Source: Pseudorhodoferax aquiterrae
Lineage (GTDB): Bacteria; Pseudomonadota; Gammaproteobacteria; Burkholderiales; Burkholderiaceae_C
Assembly (NCBI RefSeq): GCF_014652235.1
Contig: NZ_BMYK01000001.1
Span: forward strand, 248,001-312,000
Direction: 5' to 3'
DNA: 64,000 bases
Position 1 is the stretch's first letter. Every line of letters begins with the position of its first letter. The notes under the pieces are model-generated. The model searched no databases, was not told where the DNA came from, and saw only the letters and a list, made by a program, of their open reading frames with translations. The translations under genes were made by a program, and so were the position numbers. Shown piece after piece: positions 54,997 through 63,887 of this stretch.

Positions 54997-56113
54997 GGAC
55001 GATCTCCTTCTGGCTGAGGGCGTTGAGAAACTGGGAGATGGCGGTCTGGATGCCGCTGAGCTCGGGGTCCAGTGCGGCCATGCGTTCCTGCACGACGGCG
55101 GGGATGCGCTCGGTCTGCACGATGCTGCTGGCATGTTCGTTGACGAACAGGAAGCGCTCGTGCGCGGCCCACAGCCGGTCGCGCAGCGCCGCCCATTGCT
55201 GGGCGACGGCGGGCTCCCAATGCTGGCGAAGCGTGCCGTCGTACTTGTCCTTGGCGTCGCGGAAGCGTTCGGCCGCCACGTTGTACTCGTTCACGGCCTG
55301 GGTGAAGGTGGCACGCGCCGCCGTGGGCTGGCGCAGCACGGTTTGCGCGTCGCGCAGCTCGAACAGGTAGCGGTTCAGCATCTCGGCCAGGTCCTGCGCA
55401 GCGGCTTGGGGATCGAGCGGCGGGATGTTGTCCGCCTTGACGAGGTCGAAGGGCGCGCCATGGGCCTGCACGCGCCGCGCGATCAGCGCGGCGTCCAGCA
55501 CCGTGATGTTGGCGTTGTCCGAATCGGTGGTGAGCCCGATCACGCCGCGCCCCGTGGTGACGGGCGCGCCGGAACTGCCGCCCAGCACACCGGGCATGTC
55601 GACCCGCCACAGCGCGCGCGCGTTGGGCCGCGCCGCCACGGCGCCGGCGCGCGGCAGCACGGTGCAACTGTCGTCCCGGCCCAGCAGCCAGGCAGGGTCG
55701 GTGGGTGCGACCTCTTCCGGCGGCGCCAGTGCTTTGGTCGGGGCCTGGAAGTCCGCCGGACGCGGCGTGCGCAACAAGGCCAGGTCGTCGGAGGGCAGAT
55801 CGAAGGCTGCGATGTGCTGCGCCGCCCGCTCGCCAGGCAGGGCAGCGTCGCAGGCCTGCAGGGTGATGCGTTCCGCGCCGCTGACCACATGGCGGGCCGT
55901 CGCGATGTACAGGAAGTCGCGGTCGGCGCCGACCAGCATGCCGAAGCCATGCTCCTGCGCATCGACACGCACCACCGTCGCGAGCAGGCGACGCGCCAGC
56001 GTGGGGCCGTCGTCGTACGTCGTGGCGGCCTGGACGGTGGCGGCGGCCAGCAGTGCGGCCGCGCACCCCAGCCGTTTCAGGCCGGCGTGCCGTCGAACTG
56101 CTTGCGCACCCAT
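54977..56113 (-). CDS. periplasmic trypsin-like serine protease
   Basis: A 378-residue exported protein with signal peptide (GCAAALLAAATVQA, about 16-29). The S1 fold is complete in its catalytic triad: His75 in TARHVVSG, Asp110 in SDDLALLRT, Ser181 in GGSSGAPV. Unlike DegP it has no PDZ domain; instead a C-terminal helical region (about 235-370) with EYNVAAERFRDAKDKYDGTLR may form a coiled coil. Its start overlaps the upstream gene by 37 bases and its end overlaps the lipoprotein gene. The target is unknown; processing of one of the three companion envelope proteins is possible. Confidence 0.83.
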   Translation of the reverse strand: MGAQAVRRHAGLKRLGCAAALLAAATVQAATTYDDGPTLARRLLATVVRVDAQEHGFGMLVGADRDFLYIATARHVVSGAERITLQACDAALPGERAAQHIAAFDLPSDDLALLRTPRPADFQAPTKALAPPEEVAPTDPAWLLGRDDSCTVLPRAGAVAARPNARALWRVDMPGVLGGSSGAPVTTGRGVIGLTTDSDNANITVLDAALIARRVQAHGAPFDLVKADNIPPLDPQAAAQDLAEMLNRYLFELRDAQTVLRQPTAARATFTQAVNEYNVAAERFRDAKDKYDGTLRQHWEPAVAQQWAALRDRLWAAHERFLFVNEHASSIVQTERIPAVVQERMAALDPELSGIQTAISQFLNALSQKEIVHAKPPP

Positions 56114-57201
56114 GCGATCGCTCCCCACAGGAACAGGGCCGTGCTCCAGAACATGCCGAGCGCATGGTGGCGCGCGATGAACTCGAGCAGGCTGGGTTTC
56201 AGCGAACGCTCGAAATCGCCGGTGCGCGTGCGCAGCACGCGGGCCGTGCCGGACAGCTGCACGGTGATGCTCTCGCCTGCGCTCAACGCGAAGCTTTCGA
56301 GCTCCAGCCCGGCCAACTCGATCCGGTCGCCGGGACCGAGCTTCAGCTCGGACGCCGTGACAGGCAGCACGAGCTGGGCCTGCTCCAGACTGGAAGCGAC
56401 CACGCCTTCGCCCGATGCGCTGGCGCGGCGTTCGACGAACTGCAGCGCGCTGGGGCGCAGGGTGGTCCAGCTGAGGCTCTTGTCTGGCGCCAGGCCCAGC
56501 CACAGGTCCAGCGGCGCCGGCCGTTGCGTCGGATGGGCGGCGTCGCCTGCGCTGGCCTGCAGCCATTCGGCCTGCGCGAAGCTGGCCGATGTGGCCGCGC
56601 CGGCCTCGCCGACGCGCCACCGCGCGGCCCCGGAGAACTCGATGTCCGCGCGCAGCACGGGGCGTGGCGCGTCCAGCGTGAGCTGCACGGGGGCGCCGGC
56701 GCGCACGGTCAGCGTGCTGGCCGCCGGGTGCCGCACGCCGCGCAGCAGCAGGTGTGGCGCGTGCAGCCACAGCGGGCTGCTGCCCAAGCGCTCCACGTCC
56801 TGCCGCAACGCGGGCGCGGGCGATGCCAGCAGCGTCTGCCCCTCGATGCGCAGCTCGCCCTCGACCGGCTGCGGGCCCAGGTCGCCGGCGGCATCGAGTT
56901 GCAGCGCCACCGCATGGGCCTTGGCCTGCAGCGTGAACGGCACGGACCGCACGGGCACCGCGGCGCCCACGGAGAGCAGCACGGCCACCGCCAGGGCCGG
57001 CCACAGCGCGGGCGGCCAGCGCCGGGGCGCCGGCGCCGTGGGTTCCGCGGCCAGTGCTGCGTCGACCAGCTGCAGCCGCTCCTGCAGTGCGCGCAGCTCG
57101 TCCAGGGGTGCGCCGGGCTCGGCGGCACGCTCTGCCAGGCCGCGCGCGACCTCGGCCCGCGTGCGCTGCAGTGCGGCGTGTCGTGGATCAGGGGATGGCA
57201 T
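56077..57201 (-). CDS. membrane-anchored protein of the envelope protease cluster, unknown
   Basis: A 374-residue protein with a helical N-terminal 55 residues (RAEVARGLAERAAEPG, LRALQERLQLVDAALAAE), a membrane helix at about 66-85 (LWPALAVAVLLSVGAAV), a large extracytoplasmic beta-rich region, and a second helix near 348-365 (ALGMFWSTALFLWGAIAWV). No domain was recognised. It overlaps neighbours on both sides (14 bases upstream, 37 downstream), which points to strict co-translation. It could tether the protease or sense a ligand. Confidence 0.75.
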   Translation of the reverse strand: MPSPDPRHAALQRTRAEVARGLAERAAEPGAPLDELRALQERLQLVDAALAAEPTAPAPRRWPPALWPALAVAVLLSVGAAVPVRSVPFTLQAKAHAVALQLDAAGDLGPQPVEGELRIEGQTLLASPAPALRQDVERLGSSPLWLHAPHLLLRGVRHPAASTLTVRAGAPVQLTLDAPRPVLRADIEFSGAARWRVGEAGAATSASFAQAEWLQASAGDAAHPTQRPAPLDLWLGLAPDKSLSWTTLRPSALQFVERRASASGEGVVASSLEQAQLVLPVTASELKLGPGDRIELAGLELESFALSAGESITVQLSGTARVLRTRTGDFERSLKPSLLEFIARHHALGMFWSTALFLWGAIAWVRKQFDGTPA

Positions 57202-57970
57202 CGGAAGGGGCGGCCATCCGAAAGCGCAGCAGCGGCAGCTGCTTGCCGGCCGGATCGACGGCCTGCACGTTGATCTGCGCGCCGCCCCCTTCGGCCGGCA
57301 AGGTCAGAGTGAGCGCGATCCGCTCCCAGGCGAAGCGCTCCGGCCCTTCGATCGGGCGCCAGCCGCCGGATCCATCGTCGCTGCCATCACGGCGCAGGCT
57401 GCGCCAAGCCAGCTTGGCGACGGGTACCGATGCGCGGACGACGGCGTGGACCGTGCGGGGCGGCGTCGCCGGATCGGCGCCGGCGAAGGCAACGGGGACC
57501 AGCGTGGCGATGCCGTCCGGTCCGGCGGACTGGGCCAGAAAGCCCAGTTCGCGCAGTTGCAGTCCGGTCGCGCCCAGCATGGGTGCGGCGTCCCAACGCA
57601 CGGCGCGTGCCGCCTCGATCCAGGCGTCGACGCGGTAGAACGGCCCTGGCCGCAGCGGCTGCACCACGAGCTGCATGGCCGCGTGCTGCGACGCCTGCAT
57701 CTCCAGCACGCTGGGGTTGCGCGGCGGCGCCGACAGCGTCAGCGACAGCAGTTCGACGAAGGGCTGGGACACGTTGCGGGCGTAGAAGCCCTCGCAGCGG
57801 GCCTGGCCCGGAATGCGCTGGTAGGCCGGCGTTTGCGACTCGCTGGGCTGGAGGTCGGCGCACTGGAACCCGGCGGCCCCGGCGCCGGCGCCTGCCATCC
57901 AGCCCGCCAGCCCGATGGCGCAGCGCAGGATCCAGAGGCTCGGCCCTGCAGAACGACGCTTCTTGTCCAT
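57188..57970 (-). CDS. exported protein of the envelope protease cluster, unknown
   Basis: A 260-residue protein with a signal-type N-terminus (LWILRCAIGLAGWMAGAGAGAAG). The mature chain contains two Cys in its first part (FQCADLQPSE and ARCEGFYARN), which may pair, and beta-rich stretches such as FVELLSLTLSAPPRN and RFAWERIALTLTLPAEG. No family was recognised. It is first of the four overlapping genes. A 189-base gap upstream holds no gene and no regulon palindrome, so this cluster seems regulated apart from the acyl-CoA genes. Confidence 0.76.
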   Translation of the reverse strand: MDKKRRSAGPSLWILRCAIGLAGWMAGAGAGAAGFQCADLQPSESQTPAYQRIPGQARCEGFYARNVSQPFVELLSLTLSAPPRNPSVLEMQASQHAAMQLVVQPLRPGPFYRVDAWIEAARAVRWDAAPMLGATGLQLRELGFLAQSAGPDGIATLVPVAFAGADPATPPRTVHAVVRASVPVAKLAWRSLRRDGSDDGSGGWRPIEGPERFAWERIALTLTLPAEGGGAQINVQAVDPAGKQLPLLRFRMAAPSDAIP

Positions 57971-58159
57971 GGCGCAATGGCTCCGTGGTGGCTGGGAGGG
58001 GTGCGCAATGCCCTCTGAACGCGCGCTCTTCAACCGGCGCGATTCTGCGCCGCGTGGCGGGCGGGTCAACCCCCAAAGTGTGGATCTGCCGCGGGGTGCA
58101 GGAGCAACGCCCCACCACCGCGATGCGGTGCCGTGGCCGCGGCGCCCGTGCCGGGCGCG

Positions 58160-59302
58160 CTAGAGCTTGCGCGCGATCAAGTCCCGCTGCACCTCGCTGG
58201 TGCCGCCATAGATCCGGTTCACGCGCATGTCCACGAAGGCGCGCGCCACCGGGTACTCCAGCATGTAGCCGTAGCCGCCGTGCAGCTGCACCATGGTGTC
58301 CAGCGCGCTGCCCAGCGTCTCGGTGGCGAACAGCTTGGCGACGGCGGCCTCCTCGAGCGTGATGCGCCGGCGCATGTGCTCGCCCAGGTAGTGGTCGACC
58401 AGCGTGCGCACGGCCAGCGACTGGGCCTTGATGTCGGCCAGCTTGAAGCGCGTGTTCTGGAAATCCCAGACGCTGTGGCCGAAGGCCTGGCGCTCCTTGA
58501 CGTAGGCCAGGGTGTGGGCCAGGCAGGCCTCCAGAGCGCGTGCGGCGCCCAGCGCGATGAGGAAGCGCTCCTGCGGCAGCTCGTGCATGAGCGCGTACAT
58601 GCCCTTGCCCTCCTCGCCGAGCAGGTTGCTGGCGGGCACGCGCACGTCGTCGAAGAACAGCTCGGCCGTGTCCGCTGCATGCTGGCCCACCTTGTCGAGC
58701 TTGCGACCGCGGCGGAACCCGGGCCGGTCGGTCTCCACGAGGATCAGGCTCATGGCCTTGGAGCCGGTGGCCTGCGGATCGGTCTTGGCCACGACCACCA
58801 CGAGGTCGGACAGCAGGCCGTTGCTGATGAAGGTCTTGGCGCCGTTGATCACGTACTCGTCGCCCTCGCGCCGCGCCGTCGTGCGGATGCCCTTCAAGTC
58901 GCTGCCCGTGCCGGGCTCGGTCATCGCGATGGCGGTGATGACCTCGCCGGCCGCGCAGCGCGGCAGCCAGTGGTCCTTCTGCGCGGGCGTGCCCAGGCGG
59001 TGCAGGTAGGGAACGATGATGTCGGAGTGCAGGCCGAAGTTGATGCCCGTCAAGCCGCGCGCGGCCATCTCCTCGGCCAGGATGGCGGAGTGGCCGAAGT
59101 CGCCACCGCCGCCGCCGTACTCGGTCGGCAGCATGGTGCAGAGCAGGCCCTCGCGGCCGGCCTTGGCCCAGACCGCGCGGTCGATGGCGCCGGCCGCGTT
59201 CCAGGCCGCCATGTGGGGAACGCATTCGCGGTCCAGGAAGCGCTGGACCGTGGTGCGGAACTGTTCGTGGTCTTCGCGGTAGACCGTGCGTTGGATGTCC
59301 AT
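58160..59302 (-). CDS. acyl-CoA dehydrogenase, second in window
   Basis: A 380-residue flavoprotein of the acyl-CoA dehydrogenase family: TEYGGGGGDFGHSAILAEEM, ITAIAMTEPGTGSDLKGIRT, NGAKTFISNGLLSDLVVVVAK, LHGGYGYMLEYPVARAFVDM and the base region RIYGGTSEVQRDLIARKL with its Glu. The overall match to the dehydrogenase at 10942 is strong. It follows the alcohol dehydrogenase by seven bases in a minus-strand unit with the solute-binding protein, downstream of regulon site f. Substrate likely related to that of the first dehydrogenase. Confidence 0.94.
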   Translation of the reverse strand: MDIQRTVYREDHEQFRTTVQRFLDRECVPHMAAWNAAGAIDRAVWAKAGREGLLCTMLPTEYGGGGGDFGHSAILAEEMAARGLTGINFGLHSDIIVPYLHRLGTPAQKDHWLPRCAAGEVITAIAMTEPGTGSDLKGIRTTARREGDEYVINGAKTFISNGLLSDLVVVVAKTDPQATGSKAMSLILVETDRPGFRRGRKLDKVGQHAADTAELFFDDVRVPASNLLGEEGKGMYALMHELPQERFLIALGAARALEACLAHTLAYVKERQAFGHSVWDFQNTRFKLADIKAQSLAVRTLVDHYLGEHMRRRITLEEAAVAKLFATETLGSALDTMVQLHGGYGYMLEYPVARAFVDMRVNRIYGGTSEVQRDLIARKL

Positions 59303-59309
59303 GGATGTC

Positions 59310-60368
59310 TCAGTTCGGTTTCAACATCACGCGGCCGACCACCTTGCCGGCCTCCAGATCCTGCAAGGCGGCCTCGGCCTGGTCGAGCGGCCGCGCGTCG
59401 ATGGGGAGCGGCACGAGCTTGCCGGCCTTGGCCAGGTCGATCAGCGCGCGCAGCTGGCCCAGGTTGCCCACGTAGGAGCCCTCGTAGCTCACGGCGCGCA
59501 TGGGCATGGAGGGCGTGGAGATCTCCACCTTGCCGCCGAACAGGCCCACCTGCACGAACTGGCCGCCCTTGGTCAGCATGGCGATGCCGGTGCCCACGGT
59601 CTGCTCGGTGCCCACGCAGTCCAGCGCGGCCCAGACGGCGCCGCCGGCGGCCGCCTTCGCCTGTTCGGCCGCATCGGGCGCGGCACTGTCGATGGCGTGC
59701 GCGGCGCCGGCCTTCAGCGCTGCGGCGCGCTTGGCGGCATCGGGCTCGATCACGATGGCGCCCGGGTTGCCCAGGGCCTTGAGCAGGCCCACGGCCATCA
59801 GGCCCAGGCCGCCCGCGCCGAACACCACCACATGCTCGTCCTTGAGCACGGCCGGGTCGATCTTGCCGATGGCGCTGTACATGGTCAGGCCCGAGCAGGC
59901 GCAGGGCGCGGCCTGTTCGGGCGCCATGTCGCCGATGTCGACCAGGTAGCGCGCGTGCGGCACGAGGATGTGGTCGGCGTAGCCGCCCGGCGCGAACACG
60001 CCCAGCGAGCGGCCCTTCAGGCACAGGTTCTCCTGCCCGCGCGCGCAGACCTTGCACTGCCCGCAACCCAGCCAGGGATAGACCACCACGCGCTGGCCGA
60101 TCTTGGCCTCTCGGGCATCGGGGCCGACGGCGACGATTTCGCCGGCCGTCTCATGCCCCATGGTCAGCGGCAGCACGGCGCCACGGTCGCCCATGTTCAG
60201 GCGCTTGCCGTTGCCCATGTCGTAGTAGCCGTGGCGGATGTGGATGTCGCTGTGGCACACGCCCGCGGCCAGCACGCGCACCAGCACCTGGCTGCCCGTG
60301 GGCGTGGGCGTGGGCTGCTCGTTGCGCGCGAGCGGGGCGCCGAACGCGGTCAGGTCGTAGCTGATCAT
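59310..60368 (-). CDS. zinc-containing alcohol dehydrogenase (MDR family)
   Basis: A 352-residue medium-chain dehydrogenase. Catalytic zinc ligands are in GVCHSDIHIRHG and MGHETAGEI; structural zinc is bound by the four-cysteine lobe GCGQCKVCARGQENLC; the NAD motif is VVFGAGGLGLMAVGLL. It is close to the NAD-dependent alcohol dehydrogenases used for aliphatic or alicyclic alcohols. AAAGGAACC precedes the ATG, which lies one base from the stop of the solute-binding gene. In the regulon scheme it would oxidise a secondary alcohol to the ketone used by the Baeyer-Villiger-type enzyme; that step is inferred. Confidence 0.93.
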   Translation of the reverse strand: MISYDLTAFGAPLARNEQPTPTPTGSQVLVRVLAAGVCHSDIHIRHGYYDMGNGKRLNMGDRGAVLPLTMGHETAGEIVAVGPDAREAKIGQRVVVYPWLGCGQCKVCARGQENLCLKGRSLGVFAPGGYADHILVPHARYLVDIGDMAPEQAAPCACSGLTMYSAIGKIDPAVLKDEHVVVFGAGGLGLMAVGLLKALGNPGAIVIEPDAAKRAAALKAGAAHAIDSAAPDAAEQAKAAAGGAVWAALDCVGTEQTVGTGIAMLTKGGQFVQVGLFGGKVEISTPSMPMRAVSYEGSYVGNLGQLRALIDLAKAGKLVPLPIDARPLDQAEAALQDLEAGKVVGRVMLKPN

Positions 60369-60369
60369 C

Positions 60370-61590
60370 TCAGGTTCCTTTCGCCAGACGGCATTCGCTT
60401 TGGGACAGAGGCCGGAACGCGGTGGCACCGGGCGTGGTGCCGACCACCTTGTACAGGTCCCAGTCCCCCTTGGACTCGGCCGGCGTCTTGACCTGGTAGA
60501 GGTGCATGTCGCGCACCACGCGGCCGTCCACGCGCAGTTGCCCGTTCACGGTCATGAAGTCGTTGATGGGCGTGGCGCGCATCTGCGCCATGACCTTGTC
60601 CGCGTCGCGCGTGCCGGCCGCCTTGACGGCGTTCAGGTAGTGCGTCACGGCGCCGTAGGTGCCGGCCTGGGTCATGGTGGGCATCACGCCGTTGCGCTTG
60701 AAAAAGCGCTGCGACCAGGCGCGCGTCTTGTCGTCCTGGTCCCAATAGAAGGCCTCGGTCAGCAGCAGGCCCTGGGCCTGGCGCAGGCCGATGGCCTTCA
60801 CGTCGGTCAGGAAGGCCAGCAGCGCGGCGATCTTCTGGCCGCCCTGCACGATGCCGAACTGGCTCGCGGCCTTGATGCTGTTGATCGTGTCGCCGCCGCC
60901 GTTGGCCAGGCCGATGATCTTGGCCTTGGAGCTCTGCGCCTGCAGCAGGAAGGAGGCGAAGTCGGAGGCCCCCAGCGGATGCTTGGCGCTGCCCAGCACC
61001 TTGCCGCCCATCTCGTGGATCACGTCGGTGGTGTCCTTCTCCATGGCCTGGCCGAAGGCGTAGTCGGCCGACAGGAAGAACCAGCTGTCGCCGCCGGCCT
61101 TCACGGCCGCCGCGCCCGTGCTGCGCGCCAGCGCATAGGTGTCGTAGGTCCAGTGCACGGTGTAGGGCGTGCAGCTCTTGCCGGTCAGCTCCGAGGTCGC
61201 GGCGCTGGTCACGATCACGATCTTCTTCTTTTCCTCGCCGAGCTTGCTCACGGCCAGCGCCAGGCCCGAGGAGGGCAGGTCGGTGACCATGTCCACGCCC
61301 TGGGTGTCGAACCACTCGCGCGCCTTGGACGCGGCCACGTCGGCCTTGTTCTGGGTGTCGGCGAAGACCATCTCGATCGGCGCACCCAGCACGCTGCCGC
61401 CGAAGTCCTCGATGGCCATGCGCGCGGCGTCGACCAGCCCCTTGCCGCCGATGGACGCGTAGATGGAGGTCAGATCGGTCAGCACGCCGATCTTCACGGG
61501 CTGCGGTTTGGCCTGGGCGGCGGCGGCGCCGGCCCACAAGGCCAGCGCGCTGCACAGCGCCAGGGCGGGCAGCGATGTTCTGTTCTGCAT
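60370..61590 (-). CDS. ABC transporter solute-binding protein, branched-chain type (orphan)
   Basis: A 406-residue periplasmic binding protein. Signal peptide to about residue 26 (ALCSALALWAGAAAAQA), then PVKIGVLTDLTSIYASIGGKG, FADTQNKADVAASKAREWFDTQGVD, GKSCTPYTVHWTYDTYALA and DSWFFLSADYAFGQAM, which match the group that binds aromatic or carboxylic ligands. No transporter genes adjoin it. GGGGAGACA precedes the ATG. Transcription probably starts from site f, where CAGCAT lies 22 bases beyond the palindrome. First gene of the unit with alcohol and acyl-CoA dehydrogenases. Confidence 0.92.
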   Translation of the reverse strand: MQNRTSLPALALCSALALWAGAAAAQAKPQPVKIGVLTDLTSIYASIGGKGLVDAARMAIEDFGGSVLGAPIEMVFADTQNKADVAASKAREWFDTQGVDMVTDLPSSGLALAVSKLGEEKKKIVIVTSAATSELTGKSCTPYTVHWTYDTYALARSTGAAAVKAGGDSWFFLSADYAFGQAMEKDTTDVIHEMGGKVLGSAKHPLGASDFASFLLQAQSSKAKIIGLANGGGDTINSIKAASQFGIVQGGQKIAALLAFLTDVKAIGLRQAQGLLLTEAFYWDQDDKTRAWSQRFFKRNGVMPTMTQAGTYGAVTHYLNAVKAAGTRDADKVMAQMRATPINDFMTVNGQLRVDGRVVRDMHLYQVKTPAESKGDWDLYKVVGTTPGATAFRPLSQSECRLAKGT

Positions 61591-61649
61591 TTTGTGTCTC
61601 CCCATGGTTGGTGGAGGCTGCATGCTGCCCGGGCGGCGCGAGGGTGGCA

Positions 61650-61665
61650 TCGTCCGTTCCGACGA
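61650..61665. promoter_or_regulatory. regulon palindrome, site f
   Basis: TCGTCCGTTCCGACGA is identical to site a. On the minus strand CAGCAT (61627-61622) lies 22 bases away and points to the solute-binding gene (ATG 61590). The plus side leads to a Bug gene 162 bases on, without an obvious -10 at the standard spacing. Confidence 0.7.
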
Positions 61666-61827
61666 GCCGCGCCGCCTGGGCGACACCGGGTTTCCCCTGA
61701 TCGGTCCTGGCCGTTCCTGCAATGGCTTTGGACGATTCCGCCATGGTCGCTGCCGGCCACGGGCGCGATAGTGCGCAGCGCACAGACTGCGCCCACGCAG
61801 CCGCACCCCTACCCTTGGAGACACACC

Positions 61828-62823
61828 ATGAAGCCTGCCGACCGGGCGCGCCGCGCCTTCTGCTGGACCTGCGCCACCCTGCTCGCCGCCCCGGCCCTGC
61901 CCAGCATGGCCGACACCTACCCCAGCAAGCCCGTGCGCGTCATCGTCGGCATGCCGCCCGGCGGCGCCACCGATGTGCTGGCGCGCATCCTTGCGGAGAA
62001 GATGGCGCCGGCCCTGGGCCAGCCCTTGGTCGTGGACAACAAGCCCGGTGCTGGCGGCATCCTGGGCACGGACGCGCTGGCCAAGGCGGCACCTGACGGC
62101 TACACCCTCTCGCTGATCCTCTCGGGCGCCGTGCTCGGCAACCAGTTCGTCTACAGCAAGCTGCCCTACAACCCCAGCACCGAGATCAGCTACGTCTACC
62201 AGGCGGTGGATGCGGCCGTGGTGCTCGTGGCCGATGCCAGGCTGCCGTTCCGCACGGCCAAGGAGTTCGCGGATCACATTCAGGCCAACCCGGGCAAACT
62301 CAAGTACGGCTCGTACAGCACCGGTTCCTACGGCCATGTGGCCATGGCCTACCTGGACGAGCGGCTCAAGAGCCGCATGACGCACGTGCCCTACAAGGGC
62401 GAACCGCCGCTGCTGCAGGACATGCTGGGCGGCCATGTGGACGTGGCCTTCGGCAGCGTGGCCAACACCCAGCCCCATGTGCAGAGTGGCAAGCTGCGCT
62501 ACCTGGGCGTGACCGGGCCGCGCCGCATGTCGGCCCTGCCCGATGTGCCCACGCTGGTCGAGCAGGGGCTGGACGACGCGCCGTTCCGGCTGTTCGGCTG
62601 GGCCGGCTTCATCGCACCGGCCGGCACGCCCAAGCCCGTCGTCGACCGGCTGGCGGCCGAGGCGTCCAAGGCGCTGCAGGACCCCGAGGTGCAAAAGCGC
62701 GTGCGCGGCCTGGGCTTCGAGCCCGTGATCGACAGCACGCCCGAGAAAACGCAGCAGCGCTACCTGGCGGACCTGCCGGTCTGGAAGCAGCTGATCGAGG
62801 TGTCGGGGGCCAAGGTTCAATGA
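61828..62823 (+). CDS. Bug/TctC-family periplasmic solute receptor
   Basis: A 331-residue receptor with signal peptide (CWTCATLLAAPALPSMA) and family blocks PVRVIVGMPPGGATDVLARI, DNKPGAGGILGTDALAKAAPDG, HVPYKGEPPLLQDMLGGHVD, GVTGPRRMSALPDVPTLVEQG. TTGGAGACA precedes the ATG. It lacks adjacent permeases. Divergent from the solute-binding protein over regulon site f. Its stop overlaps the next gene by ATGA, coupling it to the DsbA-fold isomerase, so receptor and enzyme probably serve one compound. Confidence 0.93.
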   Translation: MKPADRARRAFCWTCATLLAAPALPSMADTYPSKPVRVIVGMPPGGATDVLARILAEKMAPALGQPLVVDNKPGAGGILGTDALAKAAPDGYTLSLILSGAVLGNQFVYSKLPYNPSTEISYVYQAVDAAVVLVADARLPFRTAKEFADHIQANPGKLKYGSYSTGSYGHVAMAYLDERLKSRMTHVPYKGEPPLLQDMLGGHVDVAFGSVANTQPHVQSGKLRYLGVTGPRRMSALPDVPTLVEQGLDDAPFRLFGWAGFIAPAGTPKPVVDRLAAEASKALQDPEVQKRVRGLGFEPVIDSTPEKTQQRYLADLPVWKQLIEVSGAKVQ

Positions 62824-63446
62824 AGGCCGACAGCGCAGCGCCCATCGACTTCTGGTTCGACTTCCTCTCGCCCTACGGCTACTTCGCGTCCACGCGCATC
62901 GACGCGCTGGCAGCCCAGCACGGCCGCAGCGTGCGCTGGCGCGCGTTCTACATGCGCGGCATCATGCAGGACAAGCTGGGCCAGACCCGGCCCTTCCTGG
63001 AGGTGCCGCTCAAGGGCGACTACTACAAGCGCGACGTGCCGCGCATGGCGCGCTGGTTCGGCCTGCCGTTCCAGTCGGGCGGGCTTTCCAACTTCATCAG
63101 CGCCAACGCCTGCCGCGCGTTCTGGCTCATCGACGACCTCGATCCGCTGCTGGCCAAGCGTTTCGCGCGCGAGATCTTCGAATGGCACCACGTGCGCGCG
63201 ACGCCGCCCAACACGCCCGCGCAGATCGCGCAGGCCGCCGCCAGCGTGGGCCTGGACGCTGCACGGCTGGACATCGCCGCCGCCGTGCAGCAGGCGCCCG
63301 CCAAGGAGCGGCTGCGCGCCGAAACCGACGCGGCCGTGGCGGCCGGCGTGTGGGGCACGCCGACCTTCGTCGTCGATGGCGAGATGTTCTGGGGCGCCGA
63401 CCGGCTGCACCTCGTCGACGACTGGCTGCGGCGCGGCGGTTGGTGA
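62820..63446 (+). CDS. DsbA-fold isomerase, 2-hydroxychromene-2-carboxylate isomerase-like, second copy
   Basis: A 208-residue kappa-GST-fold protein with FWFDFLSPYGYFAS (Ser of the SPY motif as glutathione contact) and the typical end GVWGTPTFVVDGEMFWGADRLHLVDDWL. It fits the isomerase family better than the copy at 48833. It starts inside the stop of the Bug gene. In this regulon a ring isomerisation with glutathione is plausible, but related proteins also appear outside aromatic pathways. Confidence 0.88.
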   Translation: MKADSAAPIDFWFDFLSPYGYFASTRIDALAAQHGRSVRWRAFYMRGIMQDKLGQTRPFLEVPLKGDYYKRDVPRMARWFGLPFQSGGLSNFISANACRAFWLIDDLDPLLAKRFAREIFEWHHVRATPPNTPAQIAQAAASVGLDAARLDIAAAVQQAPAKERLRAETDAAVAAGVWGTPTFVVDGEMFWGADRLHLVDDWLRRGGW

Positions 63447-63462
63447 GGCCGCCGCGTGCCGT

Positions 63463-63861
63463 TCACTGCAGCTGCACCTCGATGCGGCGCGGCTGCGCGT
63501 GCGCGGCCTTGGGGATGCGCAGCTTCAGCACGCCATGGGCCAGTTCGGCCGTCACCTTCTCGGCGTCCAGCTCCTTGCTGAGCGTGAACGCGCGGCGAAA
63601 GCGCGCCAGGCCCACCTCGGTGTGGCTGGAAACCAGGTCCTGCGGCACATCCAGGCTGGCCTCGGCCTCGATGGTCAGCGTGTCGGCCTCCACCTGCAGC
63701 TGCAGCTTGTCGCGTGTGACGCCGGGCAGGTCGGCGTACATCGTGATGCCGCCCGCGTCCTCGATCACATCCACCGGCGGCGTCAGCGCTTCGGCCGCGT
63801 AGCGGGCACCGGCCTGGGGCGTCCGGCCGGCAGTGGTCTGCACCTCGTGTTGATTGTCCAT
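63463..63861 (-). CDS. Hsp20-family small heat shock protein
   Basis: A 132-residue alpha-crystallin-domain chaperone that holds unfolding proteins. The domain spans about 38-125: PPVDVIEDAGGITMYADLPG, LQLQVEADTLTIEAEA, RFRRAFTLSKELDAEKVTAEL, HGVLKLRIPKA. The usual C-terminal I-x-I anchor appears as IEVQL. ATG 63861 is preceded by AAGGAGC. It follows a second Hsp20 gene closely on the same strand and converges on the isomerase gene. Confidence 0.93.
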   Translation of the reverse strand: MDNQHEVQTTAGRTPQAGARYAAEALTPPVDVIEDAGGITMYADLPGVTRDKLQLQVEADTLTIEAEASLDVPQDLVSSHTEVGLARFRRAFTLSKELDAEKVTAELAHGVLKLRIPKAAHAQPRRIEVQLQ

Positions 63862-63887
63862 GGTCTTGCTCCTTGCAGGCTGCGGGT

